DNA of 64,000 bases from Treponema sp. UBA4377 (GTDB lineage: Bacteria; Spirochaetota; Spirochaetia; Treponematales; Treponemataceae), in contig DGRX01000003.1 of NCBI GenBank assembly GCA_002391235.1, positions 1 to 64,000 on the forward strand, read 5' to 3'. A program made the translations under genes and the position numbers. The notes under the pieces were generated by a model. That model was not told the DNA's origin. It worked only from the letters and a program-made list of their open reading frames with translations, and did no database searches. Below are positions 1-7,997 of the stretch, in pieces. How positions within the stretch are numbered: the first letter of the stretch is position 1; the number at the start of each line of letters is the position of its first letter.

Positions 1-58
1 CGATTGTCGCCCGCTCCCACTTTTCCTGGGGCGTGAGCGCCTTTTGACTTTCGTTCAT
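1..58 (-). CDS. Rpn-type PD-(D/E)XK nuclease family protein, N-terminal fragment
   Basis: Only the first 19 codons lie in the window. The ATG is on the minus strand at 58-56, with a strong AGGAGC ribosome site at 65-70. The readable start, MNESQKALTPQEKWERATI, has the shape of the lead-in of Rpn/PD-(D/E)XK 'transposase-like' nucleases common in treponemes; family assignment is inference from memory of such sequences. It is supported by a block 54 bp upstream that also precedes the clear Rpn gene at 54348-55250. The gene leaves the window, so neither catalytic residues nor completeness can be judged. Confidence 0.55.
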   Translation of the reverse strand, partial: MNESQKALTPQEKWERATI

Positions 59-68
59 GGTTTTGCTC

Positions 69-117
69 CTTATATGCAATAATTGAAAAACGCGGTGCGT
101 TTTCCTATGCCTATAAG
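69..117. repeat. nested palindrome in the leader of the first Rpn gene
   Basis: Outer arms CTTATA (69-74) and TATAAG (112-117) are complementary, followed inward by GCA (76-78) and TGC (108-110). Inside sits a perfect hairpin, AAAACGC (87-93), loop GGT, GCGTTTT (97-103). On the minus strand the inner hairpin is followed by a run of T, so it could act as a weak attenuator in the leader of the gene at 1-58. The corresponding place upstream of the second Rpn gene (about 55251-55264) lacks this hairpin. Confidence 0.45.
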
Positions 118-176
118 ATATAGATGATAGGTCAAAAAATTTTCTTTTTTTTGGAAAAACTTGCAAAATTCCGCGT
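112..176 (-). repeat. block shared with the second Rpn upstream region, copy 1
   Basis: From TATAAG through ATAGATGA, GGTCAAAAAATTTT, a T-run and GGAAAA, this stretch matches 55265-55327 almost base for base and in the same orientation relative to the downstream Rpn gene. It may be a shared promoter/leader or a remnant of an element end. The argH -35 box (161-166) lies inside its distal part. Confidence 0.6.
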
Positions 177-189
177 TTTTTGCTATCAT
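161..189 (+). promoter_or_regulatory. argH promoter, extended -10, leaderless layout
   Basis: TTGCAA at 161-166, a 17-nt spacer, and TATCAT at 184-189 preceded by TG one base away (181-182). A start 7 nt past the -10 box falls at about 196, so the ATG at 198 would have a leader of only one or two bases. No Shine-Dalgarno sequence is visible. Confidence 0.6.
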
Positions 190-197
190 ATTCTTCT

Positions 198-1616
198 ATG
201 CGACACGGAACGATTACCTCCGACAATCACGCGGCTCTTTGGAGCGGCCGCTTTAAGGAAGGCCCCGACGCGGCGGCCGTTGAGTTTGAAACTTCCATAT
301 ATGTTGACGAGCGCATGGCCTTTGACGACATTCAAGGCTCGCTCGCTCACGCCCAAATGCTTGGCCAGGCCGGCCTTGTCTCCAAGGCGGAAGCGGCCAA
401 AATAAAGGCGGGCCTTCTTTCAATCAAAAAAGACTTGGAAAGCGGAAAGCTAAAAATCGACTACAGCGCCGAAGACATCCATTCCTTCATAGAAGCGACG
501 CTCACAGACAGAATCGGAGCGGCCGGAAAAAAGCTTCACACAGGACGAAGCCGCAACGACCAAATCGCGCTTGACGAGCGCATCCACTTGCGCCGCGTGA
601 TTCCGCTTTTGCAAAACAAAATCCTTTCGCTGATTGACGCGCTGGCTTCTATCGCGCAAAAAAACGCCGACACCCTTATGCCAGGCTACACCCACATGCA
701 GCACGCTCAGCCCGTCACCTTGGGCCAGCACCTGTGCGCCTGGGCCTGGAGCTTGGAGCGCGACTGGAGCCGCTTGGAAGACGCCTTGGCTAGAATCAGC
801 CTAAGCCCTCTTGGAAGCGGCGCCTTGGCCGGAAGCGGCCTTCCGCTTGACAGAAAATTGACGGCAAAGCTTTTGGGCTTTGACGGCCCCACGCCCAACT
901 CAATCGACAGCGTGAGCGACCGCGACTACTGCATAGAGTTTGCGAGCGCCTTTAGCCTTTTGCAAATGCACTTAAGCCGCTTTTGCGAAGAAATCGTTTT
1001 GTGGGCCACAAGCGAGTTCAACTTCATCAACCTTAGCGAAAAATGGTCCACAGGCTCTTCGATAATGCCGCAAAAAAAGAACCCGGATTTCGCCGAGCTT
1101 ATTCGCGGCCGCGCAGGAAAGGTTTACGGAGACCTGATCAACCTTCTTACGATGATGAAGGGCCTTCCGCTTTCTTACGACCGCGACTTGCAGGAAGACA
1201 AGGCGCCTCTTTTTGACGCGATGGACACAGTCTCTTCCTGCTTGACGGTCTTCACTTACATGATAAGCAGCGCCTCTTTCAACAAAAAGAAGATGGCCGA
1301 CTCTTGCCAGGACGGCTACCTCAACGCGACGGACGTGGCCGACTACCTTGTAAGGAAGGGCGTTCCTTTCCGCGAGGCGCACGGCATCAGCGCAAAAGCC
1401 GTCCGAATGGCGATCGACGCGGGCGTCCGCTTGGAGGACTTGTGCGTCGAGGAATTCCAGCGGTGCTCAAAGCTGATAGGCGAGGACATTTACGCTTTGA
1501 TAACGCCCGCTGCCTGCGCCGCCGAACGAAAAACCATTGGCGGCACCGCTCCCGAGCGCGTAAAGGAGCAAGCCACCGCGCTTAAAAAAATTGTCTCTAA
1601 AAGAAAGAAAAAATAG
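198..1616 (+). CDS. argH: argininosuccinate lyase
   Basis: Cytoplasmic enzyme that splits argininosuccinate into arginine and fumarate, the last step of arginine synthesis. The 472-residue product has the family length, the N-terminal LWSGRF motif, the TGRSRNDQIALDERI region, and the signature GSSIMPQKKNPD near residue 290 that holds the catalytic serine loop. The C-terminal domain is complete. I prefer the ATG at 198 to an in-frame TTG at 180 because the 180 codon lies inside the promoter spacer and the extra residues do not look like the family. The first gene of an amino-acid transporter follows 16 bases after the stop, suggesting co-transcription. The leaderless layout is inferred from the promoter position. 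Confidence 0.95.
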   Translation: MRHGTITSDNHAALWSGRFKEGPDAAAVEFETSIYVDERMAFDDIQGSLAHAQMLGQAGLVSKAEAAKIKAGLLSIKKDLESGKLKIDYSAEDIHSFIEATLTDRIGAAGKKLHTGRSRNDQIALDERIHLRRVIPLLQNKILSLIDALASIAQKNADTLMPGYTHMQHAQPVTLGQHLCAWAWSLERDWSRLEDALARISLSPLGSGALAGSGLPLDRKLTAKLLGFDGPTPNSIDSVSDRDYCIEFASAFSLLQMHLSRFCEEIVLWATSEFNFINLSEKWSTGSSIMPQKKNPDFAELIRGRAGKVYGDLINLLTMMKGLPLSYDRDLQEDKAPLFDAMDTVSSCLTVFTYMISSASFNKKKMADSCQDGYLNATDVADYLVRKGVPFREAHGISAKAVRMAIDAGVRLEDLCVEEFQRCSKLIGEDIYALITPAACAAERKTIGGTAPERVKEQATALKKIVSKRKKK

Positions 1617-1632
1617 ATTTAGGAGAAAAATT

Positions 1633-2439
1633 ATGAAAAAAATTTTTGTTGTTTTGACAGCCGCTCTTTTGGCTGCCTCTCTTGCCGGCTGCGCCAAAAA
1701 AGGCGCGAACGTTGACAACTCCCTTGACGAGTTGAAGTCTCGCGGCGTTTTTGTCCTTGGACTTGACGACTCTTTTCCGCCGATGGGCTTTAGGGACGAG
1801 AACAACGAAATCGTAGGCTTTGACATCGATTTGGCCAAAACCGTTTGCCAGCGCTTGGGCGTAAAGTTCAAGGCCCAGCCCATCAACTGGGACTCAAAGG
1901 AGCAGGAGCTTAGCTCGGGAAAAATCGACTGCATTTGGAACGGCCTTACAATCACCGAAGACCGCAAAAAGGCTCTTAGCTTTACAAAGCCTTACCTTGC
2001 CAACAAGCAGGTTGTCGTTGTCCGAAAAGATTCCGGCTTTAAGGCATTGGCCGACCTTAAGGGAAAGAAAATCGCCTTGCAGAGCGGATCTTCCGCCGAG
2101 GACGCTGTAAACGACAGCCCCGACTTTAAGAACAGCGTAACGGAAATCGTCCAGCTTGACCAAAACTTGATGGCCCTCAACGACTTGGTCATCGGCGGCG
2201 TTGACGGCGTTGTAATGGACAGCATTGTCGCCGAATACGCGATCAAGCAGTCAAACCTTCCGTTAGTTACGCTTGAAGAGTCTTTGGCCGCCGAAGAGTA
2301 CGGCGTCGCCTTCCGCAAAAACGACGTAAAGCTTACCGAAGCCGTTCAAAAGACTTTGGAAGAAATGGCCGCCGACGGAACCGTAGAAAAAATCAGCTAC
2401 GCTTGGTTCGGAAGCGACATCACTGTCATCGGAAAGTAG
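1633..2439 (+). CDS. amino-acid ABC transporter substrate-binding lipoprotein
   Basis: Polar amino-acid binding protein (bacterial solute-binding family 3) anchored in the periplasm. The start at 1633 follows AGGAGA at 1621. The protein opens with a lipoprotein signal peptide ending in LAGC (Cys near residue 19), then the typical ELKSRGVFVLGLDDSFPPMGF opening, DIDLAKTV, and the late YGVAFRKND segment. Its 268 residues are normal for the family. It is followed by permease and ATPase genes at 2452 and 3094, giving a complete importer. The substrate cannot be read. Lying directly behind argH, arginine or a related amino acid is a reasonable guess, but only by position. Confidence 0.9.
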   Translation: MKKIFVVLTAALLAASLAGCAKKGANVDNSLDELKSRGVFVLGLDDSFPPMGFRDENNEIVGFDIDLAKTVCQRLGVKFKAQPINWDSKEQELSSGKIDCIWNGLTITEDRKKALSFTKPYLANKQVVVVRKDSGFKALADLKGKKIALQSGSSAEDAVNDSPDFKNSVTEIVQLDQNLMALNDLVIGGVDGVVMDSIVAEYAIKQSNLPLVTLEESLAAEEYGVAFRKNDVKLTEAVQKTLEEMAADGTVEKISYAWFGSDITVIGK

Positions 2440-2451
2440 GCGGAACCTTTT

Positions 2452-3087
2452 TTGCGCGCCTTGATTCAATCCATGCTCTCCGGAACATGGGTTTCCGTAG
2501 AGATATTTTTCCTTACGCTGGTTTTCTCGATACCCTTGGCGGTCTTTTTTTGCATGGCCAGAATGTCAAAGTTCTATCCGCTAAAAAAGTTCGCGCAGCT
2601 TTTTTTGCTGGTCTTGCGCGGAACGCCCTTGATGCTTCAATTGATTTGCGTTTACTTTATGCCGGGCCTTTTGTGGGGCTGGTCCTTTGACCGATTTACG
2701 GCTGCCATAATCGCGCTTGCGGTGAACTACGCGGCTTACTTTGCGGAGATTTACCGCGGCGGCTTTGAAAGCGTTCCGCAAGGGCAAAGGGAGGCCGCGA
2801 AGGTTTTGGGCTACACAAAGACCCAGACTTTTTTTCACATCATCGTTCCGCAAGTCATAAAAAGAATCACGCCCGCGATGGGAAACGAAGTCATAACTTT
2901 GGTAAAGGACACCGCTTTGGTCACAGTCATCGGAGTGGTGGAGCTTTTGCACGTGGCAAAGTCCGCGTCCAACAGGGTTTTCTCCACCGTTCCGCTTTTT
3001 GTGGCCGGAGCCTTTTACCTTGTGATGAACGGCTTGGTCACCTTTGCCTTTAGCCGCATAGAAAAAAAATTGTCTTATTACAAGTGA
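2452..3087 (+). CDS. amino-acid ABC transporter permease (HisM/GlnP type)
   Basis: Inner-membrane permease of 211 residues with about five hydrophobic segments. The cytoplasmic coupling motif is clear: AEIYRGGFESVPQGQREAAK (EAA loop, about residues 98-117). The start is taken as TTG at 2452, with AGGCGG 9-14 bases upstream overlapping the previous stop region; an ATG at 2473 would cut into the first conserved segment. It pairs with the binding protein at 1633 and the ATPase at 3094. The gene lies 12 bases after the binding-protein gene, so the three form one operon. Confidence 0.88.
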   Translation: MRALIQSMLSGTWVSVEIFFLTLVFSIPLAVFFCMARMSKFYPLKKFAQLFLLVLRGTPLMLQLICVYFMPGLLWGWSFDRFTAAIIALAVNYAAYFAEIYRGGFESVPQGQREAAKVLGYTKTQTFFHIIVPQVIKRITPAMGNEVITLVKDTALVTVIGVVELLHVAKSASNRVFSTVPLFVAGAFYLVMNGLVTFAFSRIEKKLSYYK

Positions 3088-3093
3088 GTTTTT

Positions 3094-3849
3094 ATGGAAA
3101 GCGATATCGTAGTCAGCGTCAAGAATCTCAAAAAGAATTTCGGACGCGGCGACATTTTAAAAGACATTTCCTTTGACTTGCCGCGCGGAAAAACGCTTTC
3201 GATAATCGGTCCGTCCGGTTCCGGAAAGTCCACGATATTGCGAAGCCTTTGCCAGCTTACCCATGTCACTGGCGGAACGATAGAAATCGACGGAGAGCCT
3301 TTGGTCAAGGACGGGCTTTATTCGTCCAAAAGCCAGCTAAGAAAGATCGGCCTAAAAGTCGGCTTGGTTTTCCAGAACTTCAACCTGTTTCCGCATTACT
3401 CGGTTTTGCAGAATGTCGTTGAGCCGCAAGTTCGCGTCAAAAAAACGCCAAGAAAGCAGGCGGAGCGAAACGCCCGCGAATGGCTTGGCCGCATGAACCT
3501 TGCCAGCCTTGAAAACGGCTATCCCCAGCAATTGTCGGGCGGCCAGCAGCAGCGAGTCGCGATCGCCCGCGCCCTGGCCTTGAATCCGCAAGTCTTGGTC
3601 TTTGACGAGCCGACAAGCGCTCTTGACCCGGAGCTTACCGGCGAAGTCCTAAAGGTTATTAAGGATTTGGCCGCCCAAAAAATGACCATGATTGTAGTCA
3701 CCCACGAGATGGCCTTTGCCCGCGACACCAGCGACGAGGTGATTTTCATCGACGGCGGAGTGATTGTGGAGCGGGGCGAACCCAAGCAAGTCATCGACAA
3801 TCCAAAAACGGAGCGCGCGCGGGCCTTTTTGCAGCGCTTTAATGGTTGA
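3094..3849 (+). CDS. amino-acid ABC transporter ATP-binding protein (GlnQ type)
   Basis: Cytoplasmic ATPase that powers the importer encoded just upstream. The 251 residues contain Walker A GPSGSGKST (near residue 37), Q-loop VFQNFNLFPH, signature LSGGQQQR, Walker B VLVFDEPTSALD and the switch histidine in VVTHEM. All key residues are present. The gene begins 6 bases after the permease stop. Its own TGA stop (3847-3849) lies inside the TTGACA -35 box of the next transcription unit. Confidence 0.93.
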   Translation: MESDIVVSVKNLKKNFGRGDILKDISFDLPRGKTLSIIGPSGSGKSTILRSLCQLTHVTGGTIEIDGEPLVKDGLYSSKSQLRKIGLKVGLVFQNFNLFPHYSVLQNVVEPQVRVKKTPRKQAERNAREWLGRMNLASLENGYPQQLSGGQQQRVAIARALALNPQVLVFDEPTSALDPELTGEVLKVIKDLAAQKMTMIVVTHEMAFARDTSDEVIFIDGGVIVERGEPKQVIDNPKTERARAFLQRFNG

Positions 3850-3874
3850 CAGAGGCGGCTTCTTCCTATATAAT
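3846..3874 (+). promoter_or_regulatory. perfect consensus sigma-70 promoter for yajC-secDF
   Basis: TTGACA (3846-3851), exactly 17 bases, then TATAAT (3869-3874). Both hexamers and the spacing are ideal. The -35 box contains the stop codon of the preceding ATPase gene. Transcription should start near 3881, giving a leader of about 32 bases with AGGAAGGA before the yajC ATG. Confidence 0.85.
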
Positions 3875-3912
3875 AGTAACACTATACACTTTTAAAAGTT
3901 AGGAAGGAAAAT

Positions 3913-4287
3913 ATGTCTTTTTTACCCCTTTTGCAAGCCGCTTCTGGCGCTTCGCAATCGCAAAGTTTTGGTTCTTTGATTGTCACTGTCGTTTTGATGA
4001 TCGCGATTTTCTATTTTTTCTTGATTCGACCTCAAAGCAAAAAGCAAAAAGAAATGGACAAGATGCTTGCCGCGCTTAAAAAGGGCGACAAGGTAGTCAC
4101 AATCGGCGGAATTCACGGAGTCGTTTCTTCAACAAAAGAAAAGACAATAATCCTCAAGGTTGACGACAACACAAAGCTTGAGTTCACTCGCTCGGCCATC
4201 GCGTCTGTCGTAAAGCCCGAAGCGGAAAAAAACGCCCCGGCCAAGCCTGATTCAGACAAGCCTGCCGACGCCAAAGGCAAAAAATAA
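3913..4287 (+). CDS. yajC: Sec translocase accessory subunit YajC
   Basis: Small inner-membrane partner of SecDF in protein export. The 124 residues have one transmembrane segment (about 20-42) followed by the diagnostic FFLIRPQSKKQKEMDKML and the loop KGDKVVTIGGIHGVV. The C-terminal tail is rich in Lys, Ala, Asp and Pro. A strong ribosome site (AGGAAGGA, 3901-3908) fixes the start. It heads the yajC-secD-secF-ispH unit and is driven by the consensus promoter at 3846. Confidence 0.95.
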   Translation: MSFLPLLQAASGASQSQSFGSLIVTVVLMIAIFYFFLIRPQSKKQKEMDKMLAALKKGDKVVTIGGIHGVVSSTKEKTIILKVDDNTKLEFTRSAIASVVKPEAEKNAPAKPDSDKPADAKGKK

Positions 4288-4319
4288 ATCGGTCATAAAA
4301 AATATATTGGAGCATAAAA

Positions 4320-6122
4320 ATGGAAAAGACGAGCAAAAGATGGCGTTTTGTCATTCTTCTTGTGGTATTGGGAATTTGTTTGGCGTTCTTGCGTCCAACA
4401 ATCAATTGGTATTTTAGAACGAGCGAGGCCGACCAAAAGCTGGCCTTGCAGTCCCTTGAAAAAATCAAGGAATATTCGGTCAAGCAGGCCGCCAAGGACG
4501 TAAAGGCTTTGGAAGCCTTGGCCGCTTCAAATCCTAACGCTGACTTTGGCGAAGAGTACGCGTGGCTTTCAAAGACTGTAAAAAAGAATTTTAAGGAATA
4601 CAAGAAAGCCGTTCCGGAGCCGTTGACATTGGGCGCCGCCTTGTCTTCCTTCAGCCTTGGACGCGTTGCCAAAAACGACGAGGAAAGAAAAAACGTGGCT
4701 TCCTCAATTCACTCGCGCCTTTTGGAATTGTTTCAAGACCGCTACCGCGAAAAGGTTTTGGCCGACAAGCGCAACTACACAAACTCTGTAAAGCTTGGCC
4801 TTGACCTTTCGGGCGGCATGAACATCATCGTTCACGCCGACTTGGACGCCGCGGTAAAGAGCAACCAGGAATCAGTCGCCGGCGCCGGCGGAGAGGCCGC
4901 CTTTAAGGCCCGCGCGATGGAGCAGGCGATCGAAACGCTCAAAAGCCGCATCGACCGCTTTGGCTTGACAGAGCCTGTAATCCGCCAGCAGGGCGAAGAC
5001 CGCATCTACATCGAGATTCCAGGCTCGGAGCAGAGCGACGCGATCAACACAATCATTATGGGAAAGGGCATCCTCAACTTCCGCTTGGTTGACGAGGAAG
5101 CCACCAACCAATTCTTGCAGCGCTATTATTCAAATCCGGACGCGACTTTTGACGAAAACGGAAAGCTCCTTGACCCTTCAATCGTTCCCGAAGACGTCGA
5201 AATCATCGGCTACTACACAAAGGACTCTTACGGCTTGGATGAGTTCATCCAGTACATGGCCCTTAAAAAGGAAATCGCGCTTGACGGCCGCTACGTAAAG
5301 AGCGCAGAAGTCAGCCGAGACCAAATGGGACAGACCGGCGTTGACTTTACCTTGGACATGGAAGGCGCCGAGATTTTCGCAAACTTCACCGGCGACCACG
5401 TGGGCGAGCGCCTTGCGGTTGTCAGCGACAACAAGGTCAAGAGCGCGGCCACAATCAAGACAAAGATCGGCGGCGGCCGCGTCCGCATCGACGGCTTTGG
5501 CTTGGAAGAGGCGCAGAACTTGCAAAAGGTTTTGCAGACCGCTTGGCTTGAAGTTCCCCTTAGCGTGGAAAGCCAGCAGGTTATCGGCGCCGAATTGGGA
5601 GAGCTTACAATCCGCAACGGCTTGATGGCCTTGGCCATCGGCTTGATCGCGATTTTCGTCTTCATGCTTCTTTACTACAAGGGAGCGGGCATCAACGCGA
5701 TTGTCGCCCAGATTTTGAACCTTTATATTTTGTTCGCCGTTCTTTCGGCCTTCAACTTGACTTTGACATTGCCTTCAATCGCCGGCATGATCCTTACAGT
5801 CGGAATGGCGGTTGACGCCAACGTAATCATCTTTGAGCGAATCAAGGAAGAGCTTCGTCTTGGAAAGAGCCGCGCGGCCGCCATCGAAGCCGGCTTCCAA
5901 GGCGCTTCCTGGGCGATTTGGGACTCCAACATCACAACCTTTATCGCCGCCATGTTCCTTAGCCAATTGGGAACCGGATCTATCCAGGGCTTCGCCGTCA
6001 GCTTGGCCATCGGCGTCGCGTCTTCTGTGTTCACGGCCTTGTTCGTAAGCCGCTTGATGTTCGATGTTGGAACGGAAGCCTTTAAGAAAAAGACTACCAG
6101 CATCAGTTGGAGGGTAAAATAA
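4320..6122 (+). CDS. secD: protein translocase subunit SecD
   Basis: Membrane protein that uses the proton gradient to help pull exported proteins across the inner membrane. The 600 residues comprise an N-terminal helix, a spirochaete-style extra segment of about 130 residues (EYSVKQAAKDVKALEAL and onward) before the first conserved periplasmic motif GLDLSGGMNIIVH, and the P1 head with IDRFGLTEPVIRQQG. The C-terminal part has five membrane helices with MILTVGMAVDANVIIFERIKEE. The functional Asp of the DANV motif is present. GGAG at 4310 precedes the ATG. Its stop overlaps the secF start. Confidence 0.95.
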   Translation: MEKTSKRWRFVILLVVLGICLAFLRPTINWYFRTSEADQKLALQSLEKIKEYSVKQAAKDVKALEALAASNPNADFGEEYAWLSKTVKKNFKEYKKAVPEPLTLGAALSSFSLGRVAKNDEERKNVASSIHSRLLELFQDRYREKVLADKRNYTNSVKLGLDLSGGMNIIVHADLDAAVKSNQESVAGAGGEAAFKARAMEQAIETLKSRIDRFGLTEPVIRQQGEDRIYIEIPGSEQSDAINTIIMGKGILNFRLVDEEATNQFLQRYYSNPDATFDENGKLLDPSIVPEDVEIIGYYTKDSYGLDEFIQYMALKKEIALDGRYVKSAEVSRDQMGQTGVDFTLDMEGAEIFANFTGDHVGERLAVVSDNKVKSAATIKTKIGGGRVRIDGFGLEEAQNLQKVLQTAWLEVPLSVESQQVIGAELGELTIRNGLMALAIGLIAIFVFMLLYYKGAGINAIVAQILNLYILFAVLSAFNLTLTLPSIAGMILTVGMAVDANVIIFERIKEELRLGKSRAAAIEAGFQGASWAIWDSNITTFIAAMFLSQLGTGSIQGFAVSLAIGVASSVFTALFVSRLMFDVGTEAFKKKTTSISWRVK

Positions 6123-7042
6123 TGAAAACGAGAATAGCTTTTAGCAAGGGCTTTTTGCCCTGCGCCATATTGTCATGCCTAATCATCGCAAGCGGCGTTT
6201 TTAGTTTTGCAACACGCGGAATCAACTTGGGAATCGACTTTAAGCCCGGAAGCGTTGAGGAAGTTACAATCAAGGGAGCGGCCGGAATCGAAGACGTCCG
6301 CGCGGCCTTGTCAGGAATCGGCGGCGTAAGCGTAAAAAAAGTCGGCTCGTCAAGCGACGGATACCAAATCCGCGCCGGCGTCGCCGAAAGCGAGGGCGGA
6401 AAGATTACAGAAGCTCTTGTCAACAAGTACGGCGAGGGAAACGTTGACGTTCTTAAGACCGACTTCATCGGCTCCAGCATGTCAAGCTCTTTGGCCCGCC
6501 AGTCAACCTTCTTGCTTTTAGGAACTATGCTTTTGATTTGGCTTTACGCGACAATCCGCTTCCACTGGGACTTTGCCCTTGGCGCCATAGTGGCTCTTTT
6601 GCACGACATCTGCATAATGTTCACCTTTATTACATGGAGCCAGCTTGAATTTAGCACGACGACATTGGCCGCCGTTTTGACAATCGTTGGCTACTCAATC
6701 AACGCCACCGTAGTTATCCTTGACCGCGTCCGCTACAATTTGCCGCTTATGGAAGTCAAGAACTTTAAGGATTTGCTTGACCAGTCTTTGAACGACACTT
6801 TGGCCCGATCAATCATCACGACAGTGACAACATTGTTCGCTGTGGTGGCCTTGTACTTGTTCACTACAGGAAGCATCAAGGACTTCGCGCTCGCGATGAC
6901 AGTCGGCTTGTTGAGCGGTTGTTATTCGTCAATCTTCATTTCTTCAGGCTTTATCAACTTTACCCGCCGCGATTGGAGGCCGGAATACGGAATCCACCAC
7001 GCTATGCCAAAAAAATCTCAGGGAGCCTCGGCGGCAGTCTGA
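6122..7042 (+). CDS. secF: protein translocase subunit SecF
   Basis: Partner of SecD. The start is the ATG at 6122, which shares one base with the secD stop (TAATG) and follows GGAGG at 6109-6113; an earlier in-frame codon at 6107 would place the ribosome site inside the gene. The 306 residues carry GINLGIDFKPGSVEEV near the N-terminus, a short periplasmic domain, then membrane helices with VGYSINATVVILDRVR and TTVTTLFAVVALYLF, as in the family. Translation is likely coupled to secD. Confidence 0.95.
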   Translation: MKTRIAFSKGFLPCAILSCLIIASGVFSFATRGINLGIDFKPGSVEEVTIKGAAGIEDVRAALSGIGGVSVKKVGSSSDGYQIRAGVAESEGGKITEALVNKYGEGNVDVLKTDFIGSSMSSSLARQSTFLLLGTMLLIWLYATIRFHWDFALGAIVALLHDICIMFTFITWSQLEFSTTTLAAVLTIVGYSINATVVILDRVRYNLPLMEVKNFKDLLDQSLNDTLARSIITTVTTLFAVVALYLFTTGSIKDFALAMTVGLLSGCYSSIFISSGFINFTRRDWRPEYGIHHAMPKKSQGASAAV

Positions 7043-7051
7043 GTTTGTTGA

Positions 7052-7966
7052 ATGAAGACAATTCGTTCTGAACTTTTAGGCTTTTGCAGCGGAGTCAGCC
7101 GCGCGATGAAGAGCGCTTTGGACGCTCTTGGCGCGGAAGACGGCATGCAAAAGCCTAAAAAAATTTATTCGCTTGGCCCCTTGATCCACAACCTAATCGC
7201 CTTGGAACAACTTTCCGACAAGGGGCTGATAATCCTTCAAGAAAATCAAATAGACTCTTTGGACAATGACAGCCTTGTGATTGTCCGCGCTCATGGCGTT
7301 TCGCCTTTTGTTTTGGAACGGATCAAGGCCAGCGGCGCCCAAGTCATTGACGCTACATGCCCCCGTGTGGCGTTGAGCCAAAGGAGAGCGGCGGAGTTTT
7401 CCGCAATGGGAATGTTCGTCATTTTGACCGGCGACAAGGGCCACGCGGAAGTCAAGGCCGTGGAGGGGAGCGCCCTTTTCGCGGCGGAGACTTCTGAAAA
7501 GGCCAAGAAGGCTGCGGCAAAATTAGGCCGCTTTATTCTTGTCCAAAGCGCGGACGAGGCCGCCGCTCTAAAGATAGAGCCTGAGATGCAGGAAAACTCT
7601 GTCCTCTTAAGCCAAACGACTTTTTCGCCGGAAGAGTACAAAAAAATCGCAGGCATTCTTTCTGATAAAATAAAGGGCCTAAAAGTTTTGGACACGATTT
7701 GTCCGGCAACCGGCCAAAGGCAAAAGGCTCTTGCCGAGCTTGCGAAAAAAGTTGACGCGCTTGTTGTTGTCGGCGGAAAAAAATCAGCCAACAGCGAGCG
7801 CCTTTACGAGCTTGCAAAAAGCCTTTGCCCGGCTTCATATTTTGTCGAGTCCGCCGACGAACTGCCGAACGATTTTGGCGGCGCCAAAGCTGTCGGCCTT
7901 ACAGCGGGCGCCAGCAGCCCGGATTTTGTAGTGGACGCGGTGGAAGCGAAAATAAAAGAGATGTGA
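7052..7966 (+). CDS. ispH: 4-hydroxy-3-methylbut-2-enyl diphosphate reductase
   Basis: Iron-sulfur enzyme of the last step of the MEP isoprenoid pathway, making IPP and DMAPP. The 304 residues show the cluster cysteines in GFCSGVSRAM (Cys12), DATCPRV (near 101) and DTICPATGQRQ (near 217). Active-site histidines are in RAHGVSP and GDKGHAEVKA, and the late GKKSANSERLYELA motif is present. The first Cys context GFCSGV, rather than GFCAGV, is a small variation. The gene starts 9 bases after secF, so it probably shares the Sec transcript although the functions are unrelated. Confidence 0.95.
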   Translation: MKTIRSELLGFCSGVSRAMKSALDALGAEDGMQKPKKIYSLGPLIHNLIALEQLSDKGLIILQENQIDSLDNDSLVIVRAHGVSPFVLERIKASGAQVIDATCPRVALSQRRAAEFSAMGMFVILTGDKGHAEVKAVEGSALFAAETSEKAKKAAAKLGRFILVQSADEAAALKIEPEMQENSVLLSQTTFSPEEYKKIAGILSDKIKGLKVLDTICPATGQRQKALAELAKKVDALVVVGGKKSANSERLYELAKSLCPASYFVESADELPNDFGGAKAVGLTAGASSPDFVVDAVEAKIKEM

Positions 7967-7997
7967 ATCGCGGACTGTCAGCGCGCGGGCTGTCCTT

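Noticed and set aside
7967..7997. Terminator between ispH and the UPF0164 gene
   Set aside because: GGAC/GTCC arms around 7973-7997 give only a four-base stem with a short T-run; too weak to list.
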